A DNA stretch of 64,000 nt, from positions 1-64,000 of the forward strand of contig NZ_CAKRGI010000007.1 of the NCBI RefSeq assembly GCF_934330165.1, written 5' to 3'. Made by a program: the position numbers and the translations under genes. Below are positions 57,829 through 64,000 of the stretch, piece by piece. The notes below the pieces were generated by a model. That model saw only the letters and a list, made by a program, of their open reading frames with translations, made no database searches and was not told the DNA's origin. The DNA comes from an uncultured Mediterraneibacter sp. (lineage in GTDB: Bacteria; Bacillota; Clostridia; Lachnospirales; Lachnospiraceae). Each line of letters begins with the position of its first letter. Position 1 is the first letter of the stretch.

Positions 57829-60204
57829 ATGAACCAGAAGACTTTATTTAAATTAGAATATGATAAGATCATTGCCCTGTTGGAGAAGGAGGCAACTTCT
57901 TTCCGCGGAGGGCAGCTCTGCCGCCGGTTAAAGCCGATGACAGATATCAATAAAATTAATACATTTCAGGAGCAGACTGCGGCTGCGTTCACCCGGATTG
58001 TACAAAAGGGACGCATTTCTTTCGGTGATGCTTCTCCGGTCGAAGAGTCCATGAAACGGCTGGAAGTCGGTGGTGCTTTAAGTATTTCCGAGCTGCTCCG
58101 CATCAGCCGCCTTCTCGGGAATGCTGCCCGGGTAAAGGCTTATGGCAGACATGATACACAGGAAGAATCCTGCGACTGTCTGGATGCTTTTTTTGAACAG
58201 CTTGAACCGCTTACTCCTCTGGCAAATGAGATTGAGCGGTGTATCCCCGGAGAAGATGAAGTCAGTGATGATGCAAGCTCCACATTAAAGCATATCCGAC
58301 GCAGTATTAATGGGATCAACGAGCGGGTGCATGCAACTCTGACCAGTCTTGTAAATGGTTCTCTGCGGACTTATTTACAGGATCCGATCATCACCATGCG
58401 GGGTGACCGCTACTGCATCCCGGTCAAGGCTGAATACCGGGGACAGGTTCAGGGACTGATCCATGACCAGTCTTCTACCGGTTCTACGCTTTTTATTGAA
58501 CCTATGGCTGTCGTGAAACTGAATAATGACCTGAAGGAACTTTATGCAAAAGAACAGGAAGAAATTCAGGTCATTCTTGCCGGTCTGAGTGAAGACGCCG
58601 CTCAGTATATTGAAGAAATCCGGGCAGATTACCGTGCTTTGACCGATCTCGACTTTATTTTTGCAAGAGGTGCATTGGCTCTGTCCATGAAAGCCAGCCG
58701 CCCGGTTTTTAATGAAGAAAATAAAATCCATATCCGTGAGGGACGTCACCCACTGCTGGATCCTAAGACAGTCGTTCCGATCACGGTCACTCTCGGAGAA
58801 GAGTTTGATCTGCTGATCGTGACCGGTCCAAATACCGGTGGTAAGACCGTTTCCCTGAAGACAGTCGGACTTTTCTGTCTCATGGGGCAGGCAGGGCTGC
58901 ATATCCCTGCCGGTGACCGCTCACAGCTTGCAGTTTTTCATCAGATTTATGCGGATATCGGAGACGAACAGAGCATTGAGCAGAGTCTGAGTACTTTTTC
59001 TTCCCATATGACGAACATTGTATCGTTTCTAAAGAAAGTAGATTCACATTCTCTGGTCTTATTTGATGAGTTATGTGCAGGAACAGACCCGACAGAGGGA
59101 GCGGCACTGGCGATCGCCATTCTTTCCCATCTCCATTCACAGGGGATCTGCACCATGGCGACGACTCATTACAGTGAGCTGAAAGTCTATGCACTTTCTA
59201 CTCCGGGAGTAGAGAATGCATGCTGTGAATTTGATGTCCAGAGTTTACGCCCGACTTACCGGCTTCTGATCGGTATCCCCGGCAAAAGTAATGCCTTTGC
59301 CATTTCCGGGAAACTCGGATTGCCCGATTATATTATTGATGACGCAAGAGAGCGTCTGACAGAACAGGATATTTCCTTCGAGGATCTCCTCACCGATCTG
59401 GAGACAAGTAAGCGTACGATTGAAAAAGAGCGAGAAGAGATTTCTGCTCTCCGCAAAGAAGCTGAAGAATTAAAATTACAGGCAAAAGAGCGGCAGGAAA
59501 AGCTGGACGAACAGCGTGACCGGATCCTGCGTGAGGCAAATGAAAAGGCAAATGTCATCCTCCGGGATGCGAAAGAAGTCGCAGACGAGACGATCCGCAA
59601 ATTCCATAAGTTCGGCAAGGAAAATATTTCTACGGCAGAGATGGAAAAAGAACGGGAGCGGATCCGTAAGAAAGTCAACGATACCGCCGCTGCTTCTTCA
59701 CTGCAGTCAAAAAAACCGAAAAAAGAACATAAGCCTTCCGACTTTAAACTGGGAGAATCTGTCAAGGTTCTGAGCATGAACCTGACCGGAACTGTCAGCT
59801 CCCTACCGGATGTCCGTGGAAATCTGACAGTTCAGATGGGGATCCTTCGTTCCCAGGTCAATATTTCAGACCTTGAGATCATTGAAGAACCATCTCCATA
59901 TGGTGCAAAGAAAATGAACCGCACTTCCAAAGGGAAGATCAAAATGGGAAAATCCCTCTCCGTCCGCCCGGAGATCAATCTGCTTGGACGAACTGTGGAT
60001 GAAGCGGTTGCAGAACTGGACAAATACCTTGATGATGCACTGCTCGCCCATTTATATACAGTTCGTGTTGTCCACGGAAAAGGAACCGGGGCATTGCGTA
60101 AAGGAATCCATGAATACCTGCGTCGGCAGAAGCACGTAAAATCTTATCACCTCGCTGAATTTGGAGAGGGCGATGCAGGTGTTACGATCGTAGAACTCGG
60201 ATAA
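57829..60204 (+). CDS. mutS2: endonuclease MutS2
   Basis: A 791-residue MutS-family ATPase. The core and clamp regions precede the ATPase domain, with Walker A TGPNTGGKT near 334, Walker B LVLFDELCAGTDPTEG and the ATTHYSELK signature. A long coiled coil (about 510-630) follows, and the C-terminal Smr nuclease domain has LLGRTVDEA and VVHGKGTGALR. MutS2 binds branched DNA and split or collided ribosomes; it is not a mismatch-repair protein. TACAAT at 57785-57790 is a likely -10. The response regulator gene starts 31 bases downstream. Confidence 0.95.
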   Translation: MNQKTLFKLEYDKIIALLEKEATSFRGGQLCRRLKPMTDINKINTFQEQTAAAFTRIVQKGRISFGDASPVEESMKRLEVGGALSISELLRISRLLGNAARVKAYGRHDTQEESCDCLDAFFEQLEPLTPLANEIERCIPGEDEVSDDASSTLKHIRRSINGINERVHATLTSLVNGSLRTYLQDPIITMRGDRYCIPVKAEYRGQVQGLIHDQSSTGSTLFIEPMAVVKLNNDLKELYAKEQEEIQVILAGLSEDAAQYIEEIRADYRALTDLDFIFARGALALSMKASRPVFNEENKIHIREGRHPLLDPKTVVPITVTLGEEFDLLIVTGPNTGGKTVSLKTVGLFCLMGQAGLHIPAGDRSQLAVFHQIYADIGDEQSIEQSLSTFSSHMTNIVSFLKKVDSHSLVLFDELCAGTDPTEGAALAIAILSHLHSQGICTMATTHYSELKVYALSTPGVENACCEFDVQSLRPTYRLLIGIPGKSNAFAISGKLGLPDYIIDDARERLTEQDISFEDLLTDLETSKRTIEKEREEISALRKEAEELKLQAKERQEKLDEQRDRILREANEKANVILRDAKEVADETIRKFHKFGKENISTAEMEKERERIRKKVNDTAAASSLQSKKPKKEHKPSDFKLGESVKVLSMNLTGTVSSLPDVRGNLTVQMGILRSQVNISDLEIIEEPSPYGAKKMNRTSKGKIKMGKSLSVRPEINLLGRTVDEAVAELDKYLDDALLAHLYTVRVVHGKGTGALRKGIHEYLRRQKHVKSYHLAEFGEGDAGVTIVELG

Positions 60205-60235
60205 TAAACCTGACAAATAAAAAGGAGGATCTTTC

Positions 60236-60937
60236 ATGATAGGGAAACAGAAAATTCTCATCGTTGATGATGATGAAAATATTGCAGAGCTGATCTCGCT
60301 CTATCTGACAAAAGAATGCTTTGATACAAAAATGGTTTACAACGGTGAAGATGCACTGGCTGCTTTTGATACTTATCAGCCGAATCTCATTTTGCTTGAC
60401 CTGATGCTCCCCGGCATCGACGGATATCAGGTCTGTCGTGAGATCCGTGCCAGATCCGTAACCCCGATCATCATGCTCTCTGCCAAAAGTGAGGTATTTG
60501 ACAAGGTACTTGGTCTGGAGCTTGGTGCGGATGATTATATTATGAAGCCTTTTGACGCAAAAGAAATGGTTGCCCGTGTACGTGCCGTACTCCGCCGCTA
60601 TCAGGTCGGCAGACAGACTGAACCCGCCCGGGAAAAGACCAAATGCGTTGAATATGAGGGGCTGACAATCAATCTGACTAATTATTCCGTTCTCTGTGAC
60701 GGAAAAAATGTAGAGATGCCTCCAAAAGAGCTGGAGCTTTTATACTGCCTTGCCGCTTCACCGAATCAGGTCTTCACCCGTGAGCAGCTTCTTGACCGCA
60801 TCTGGGGATATGAGTACATCGGGGATACAAGAACCGTTGACGTTCATATCAAGAGACTTCGTGAAAAGATCAAAGATCATCCTCACTGGAGTCTGAGTAC
60901 TGTGTGGGGAATCGGCTACAAATTTGAAACGAAATAA
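60236..60937 (+). CDS. OmpR-family response regulator
   Basis: A 233-residue regulator. The receiver has IVDDDE and the phospho-acceptor in LILLDLMLPGIDG, with the switch Lys in YIMKPF. The winged-helix output domain contains YEYIGDTRTVDVHIKRLRE and ends TVWGIGYKFETK. AAAGGAGG precedes the ATG. It forms a pair with the kinase 32 bases downstream and may be partly transcribed from mutS2. Confidence 0.94.
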   Translation: MIGKQKILIVDDDENIAELISLYLTKECFDTKMVYNGEDALAAFDTYQPNLILLDLMLPGIDGYQVCREIRARSVTPIIMLSAKSEVFDKVLGLELGADDYIMKPFDAKEMVARVRAVLRRYQVGRQTEPAREKTKCVEYEGLTINLTNYSVLCDGKNVEMPPKELELLYCLAASPNQVFTREQLLDRIWGYEYIGDTRTVDVHIKRLREKIKDHPHWSLSTVWGIGYKFETK

Positions 60938-60969
60938 TTTTTACAACAGATGATATCCGGGAGAACATC

Positions 60970-62391
60970 ATGAAAAGTATTTTGCACTTAAAATTTATCG
61001 TCCTATATATTATTTTTGGTTTTTTGTGCGTTTTTACAACCGCCACACTGACAAATGAGCTGATCATGAACGGACTGGAAGAAGATATTTCCCAGTCTCT
61101 TTACAGGGAGGCAACTCTGATCTCCAATAATTATCTGCCTTCCTATTTTTCAGAAGACGCTTCCATCTGGGCAGTCCAGTCCCAGCTCATTGCCATGCGT
61201 CTGTATTTAAATTCTTCTCTTTGGTTTGTCACACCGGATGGAAGTCTCATTACCTCTTCCAATATCGGAGGTACAACTGCCCCCCGGACAATTGAAAATT
61301 TTGATCCGGCCGAAATTGGGAACAGCCAGTACATTACCGGAACTTACCACGATTACTTTGACGAGGATTTCATCACTGTCATGGCTCCGGTCACGCAGGG
61401 ATTTTCAACAAAGGGATATCTGCTGATCCATCATCCGGTTTCTGACATCAAAAAGCAGTGTTCGCTTCTGATGCGTCCGGTTTACATTACTCTGGCAGTG
61501 ATCTTCGGACTGTCTTTCATTTTCCTGCTGGGATTCCACTTCTTTGTCTACCGCCCGCTGCGGCAGATTACAGAGGCCGCCAAGCAGTACGCCATGGGAA
61601 ACCTGGATTATGCGATCCCGGTTCATTCTCATGATGAAATGGGATATCTTTCTGCCTCCCTGAACTTCATGTCTGTGCAGTTAAAAGACATGGATGATTA
61701 TCAGAAAAAGATCGTAGCAAATGTTTCCCATGATTTCCGCTCACCGCTGACCTCCATCAAAGGTTATGTGCAGGCAATAACCGACGGAACCATCCCACCG
61801 GAATTACATGAAAAGTACCTGAATATCATCCTGTTCGAGGTGGAACGACTGACCGACCTTACTACCGACCTGCTCACTCTCAACGAATTTGATACCAAAG
61901 AGCTGCTTTTAGACAAAACCACCTTTGATATTCAGGAAGTCATCAAGAATACAGCCCTCTCTTTCGAGGGAGTCTGTACACCAAAGCACATTTCCATTCA
62001 ATTGCTGCTGCTTCCTGATGAGGTTTTTGTCTGTGCAGATAAGCGGAAAATCCAGCAGGTTCTTTACAACCTGATTGATAATGCAATCAAATTCAGCGAA
62101 AATGAATCTTCTGTTTTTGTGGAAGTATCAGGAAAAAATGATAAGATCTTTGTCTCTGTAAAAGATCAGGGAATCGGTATTCCGAAAAAAGAACTGAATA
62201 AAATCTGGGAACGTTTCTATAAATCTGATCTGTCTCGTGGAAAGGATAAGAAGGGAACCGGACTGGGGCTTGCTATTGTCAAAGAAGTGATCCAAGCTCA
62301 CGATGAGCATATCAATGTCGTCAGCACCGAAGGAGTCGGTACGGAATTTATCTTTTCTCTGAGCAAAGCCAGTCAGGATCCGGTAAAATGA
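60970..62391 (+). CDS. sensor histidine kinase
   Basis: A 473-residue membrane kinase. Membrane segments at about 8-28 and 170-195 flank an extracytoplasmic sensor of about 140 residues. A HAMP domain, HisKA with NVSHDFRSPLTSIKGY, and the ATPase domain (NLIDNAIKFSE, DQGIGIP, GTGLGLAIV) follow. Partner of the regulator at 60236. The ligand is unknown; the neighbouring sugar-binding lipoprotein may suggest a nutrient response (weak inference). Confidence 0.94.
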   Translation: MKSILHLKFIVLYIIFGFLCVFTTATLTNELIMNGLEEDISQSLYREATLISNNYLPSYFSEDASIWAVQSQLIAMRLYLNSSLWFVTPDGSLITSSNIGGTTAPRTIENFDPAEIGNSQYITGTYHDYFDEDFITVMAPVTQGFSTKGYLLIHHPVSDIKKQCSLLMRPVYITLAVIFGLSFIFLLGFHFFVYRPLRQITEAAKQYAMGNLDYAIPVHSHDEMGYLSASLNFMSVQLKDMDDYQKKIVANVSHDFRSPLTSIKGYVQAITDGTIPPELHEKYLNIILFEVERLTDLTTDLLTLNEFDTKELLLDKTTFDIQEVIKNTALSFEGVCTPKHISIQLLLLPDEVFVCADKRKIQQVLYNLIDNAIKFSENESSVFVEVSGKNDKIFVSVKDQGIGIPKKELNKIWERFYKSDLSRGKDKKGTGLGLAIVKEVIQAHDEHINVVSTEGVGTEFIFSLSKASQDPVK

Positions 62392-62397
62392 TAAGAA

Positions 62398-62445
62398 ACC
62401 CGGGATGACGATCTTTCAAGATTCTCTCATCCCGGGTATTTTTTC
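62398..62445 (+). terminator. terminator after the histidine kinase gene
   Basis: An 11-bp GC-rich stem (ACCCGGGATGA at 62398-62408 with 62427-62437) is followed by a T run. Confidence 0.92.
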
Positions 62446-62530
62446 TGGTTTTATTTATTTTTCTATCACTTTTTCTGCTGCTTTTCTTTTGCGGTGATAC
62501 TTTTCCTGTCTGTAACCTGCCCTCTGGATT

Positions 62531-63883
62531 TTATTTGTAAACCAGAGGTTTAATATCAGCATCATCCATATTCTCTGCCGTCACCCATACATAACCGGTA
62601 TTCACTTCCGCTTCATTTCCAATCTCAAGAACTGTACGGGCAGATGCGATCACTGCCGCATATCCCATTCCAAATGGATTCTGTACGACCAGCCCATCCA
62701 GTTTTCCGTCCTCCAGTGCTTTCACCTGCTCTTTTCCTGCATCAAATCCTACGATCTGAATCTCATCGGAATTGTCCAGTTCATCCAGCACCTGAATCCC
62801 CAGCTGGGTAGAAGTCTCATTCAATGCAAAGATCCCTTTCAGTTCAGGATGCTTTTTCAGGTAATACGCAACCACCTCTTCGTCACTCATTTTGTCGGCT
62901 GCTACCTTCACTTCCTCAAACTTTTCCGCTACAGTCGGTGCTGTTGCTCCGTCCTGCGTTGCTGCATCTGTCCCTCCGGCTGCCGTTCCGTTACCGCCAT
63001 TGACAGAAGCTTCTGCTGTGTCTGTACCACTTCCATTTGCAGTGCCTGTCGTCTGAGCTGCATCATCCTTCTTTTCTCCTGCCTCTGCTGCAGCCAGATC
63101 TTCTGCAGACATTCCAAGCTGCTCTGCAGCTGCTTTCCGCTTCAACTGCTCCAGCTCATCTACATAGATCGTCTCTACTACAGATACCTCAGGATGACTT
63201 GCCTTAATCTCCTCTTTTACACCGGCTTCTCTTTCTTTTCCATTCTCCGATACAGAATCATTGAGCAGAAGGGCAATTTCCCCACTGTCACCGATGGCCT
63301 CACATAATTTCTTCACACCCGTCTTTGCGGCTTCTTTATTATCTGTCCGGCAGATACACTGGATTCCCTGATAACTGTTTCCTGAATCAAAAGCTACGAT
63401 GGGAATCCCGTTCGCAGTCGCAAGATCAAACTGAACCTCCGAAGCACTCTCATCAATACTGGACACCGCAATTACATCGGGATATCTTGCAAGCTCTTCA
63501 TCTAAGATATTGACCATCTCATCAATATTATCATTCTCATCCGGGGCATTGTATACCACCTTGATCTTATCATCTCCGCTGTATCCAAGACTCTCATTAA
63601 GATCCTCGGCTGCCTGCTCCACACCTTTCTTTACTTCATCCCAGTAAGGTGTCCCCCCGGCTCTTCCGATCACAGAAATATAAGTTCCCGGCTCTAAATC
63701 CAGACCCTCTGCATCTGCATATGCCGAAGGTGAAATGGCATCCAAATTCGCCTGCCATGCCGGAACTTCTGTCTTATCCCCGGTATAAATACTCTCGTTT
63801 TTTTTTGAATTGCCACAGGCACTCAATATCATTGCGGAACAAAGAACCGCACTAATCATTGCCACATAACGTCTTTTCATCAT
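62531..63883 (-). CDS. sugar-type substrate-binding lipoprotein with low-complexity insert
   Basis: A 450-residue lipoprotein of the periplasmic-binding family 1 (ribose/galactose-type). The signal peptide ends in a lipobox, LSACGN. The fold is visible in YISVIGRAGGTPYWDEVKKG, DVIAVSSIDESA, IPIVAFDSGNSY and IVGFDAGKEQVKALEDGKLDGLV. About 80 residues rich in Ala, Gly, Thr and Asp (about 250-320) are inserted inside the binding domain, which is unusual. No transporter genes are next to it in this window; they may lie elsewhere. GGAGG precedes two adjacent ATG codons, so the start could be one codon later. Confidence 0.9.
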   Translation of the reverse strand: MMKRRYVAMISAVLCSAMILSACGNSKKNESIYTGDKTEVPAWQANLDAISPSAYADAEGLDLEPGTYISVIGRAGGTPYWDEVKKGVEQAAEDLNESLGYSGDDKIKVVYNAPDENDNIDEMVNILDEELARYPDVIAVSSIDESASEVQFDLATANGIPIVAFDSGNSYQGIQCICRTDNKEAAKTGVKKLCEAIGDSGEIALLLNDSVSENGKEREAGVKEEIKASHPEVSVVETIYVDELEQLKRKAAAEQLGMSAEDLAAAEAGEKKDDAAQTTGTANGSGTDTAEASVNGGNGTAAGGTDAATQDGATAPTVAEKFEEVKVAADKMSDEEVVAYYLKKHPELKGIFALNETSTQLGIQVLDELDNSDEIQIVGFDAGKEQVKALEDGKLDGLVVQNPFGMGYAAVIASARTVLEIGNEAEVNTGYVWVTAENMDDADIKPLVYK

Positions 63884-64000
63884 ATTCCTCCGCTTTACAT
63901 ACTTTCCTTATCCTGTTCAGGCTCTCAATCCACTATAATACACGAAACCTCGCAAAAGGGAAGTATTTTTTTCTTAAAAAATGATGAATTCTTCTTCCGA

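Overview
The window looks like the chromosome of a gut Clostridium-type Firmicute, most likely a Lachnospiraceae member of the Ruminococcus torques, Dorea or Blautia kind. This rests on the gene families (CD1871A-type CxxC peptide, YhaM, MutS2, BspA-type leucine-rich repeats, a Gram-positive Pel cluster, a CptIN-type type III toxin-antitoxin), strong GGAGG ribosome sites and extended -10 promoters. No rRNA, tRNA or CRISPR array was seen.

Layout. (1) 0.1-4.7 kb: an aconitase-family hydratase, a DUF2156 protein and purC. (2) 4.7-15.9 kb: a tightly coupled minus-strand operon in the order hybrid histidine kinase, 1628-residue BspA-type repeat protein, MoxR ATPase, DUF58 protein, and a transglutaminase-fold membrane protein whose catalytic Cys is Ala. 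(3) 16-24.3 kb: a scattered peptide-modification-like set made of a PqqD-HPr-kinase fusion, a 128-residue protein with a leader-like N-terminus, an ABC exporter, a SipW-type signal peptidase, a free PqqD and a nucleotidyltransferase. Interleaved is a GGDEF/receiver/HD-GYP protein with an HPt protein. (4) 24.3-43.3 kb: exopolysaccharide genes. The core follows the Gram-positive Pel order (SDR-PelD, PelE, membrane protein, DUF2194, PelF, PelG), followed by DUF2304, GT4, GT2 and DUF4832 genes, a Wzx-like flippase and another GT2. A Nudix gene precedes PelD.

(5) 43.6-49.1 kb: a sodium symporter, a two-component system, and a divergent redox operon (CxxC peptide, membrane 4Fe-4S protein, TlpA-like lipoprotein). 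(6) 49.1-53.8 kb: an AT-rich, decayed island. It holds radical SAM, recombinase and XRE-repressor fragments, a type III toxin-antitoxin with intact promoter and RNA repeats but a gutted toxin, a broken rhuM, a 44-residue ORF and a fused cytosine methyltransferase-endonuclease. (7) 53.9-64 kb: housekeeping genes (RlmD, YhaM, an HtrA-like protein without its catalytic triad, MutS2, a two-component system) and a sugar-binding lipoprotein.

How the genes may work together: the GGDEF/HD-GYP protein can plausibly set cyclic di-GMP levels read by PelD, which keeps the RxxD binding site but has lost the GGDEF catalytic motif. The hybrid kinase, the HPt protein and the receiver domain could form a phosphorelay. 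The best candidates for something undescribed are the PqqD-HPr-kinase system, which has no recognisable cyclase, and the orphaned CptI-like antitoxin.
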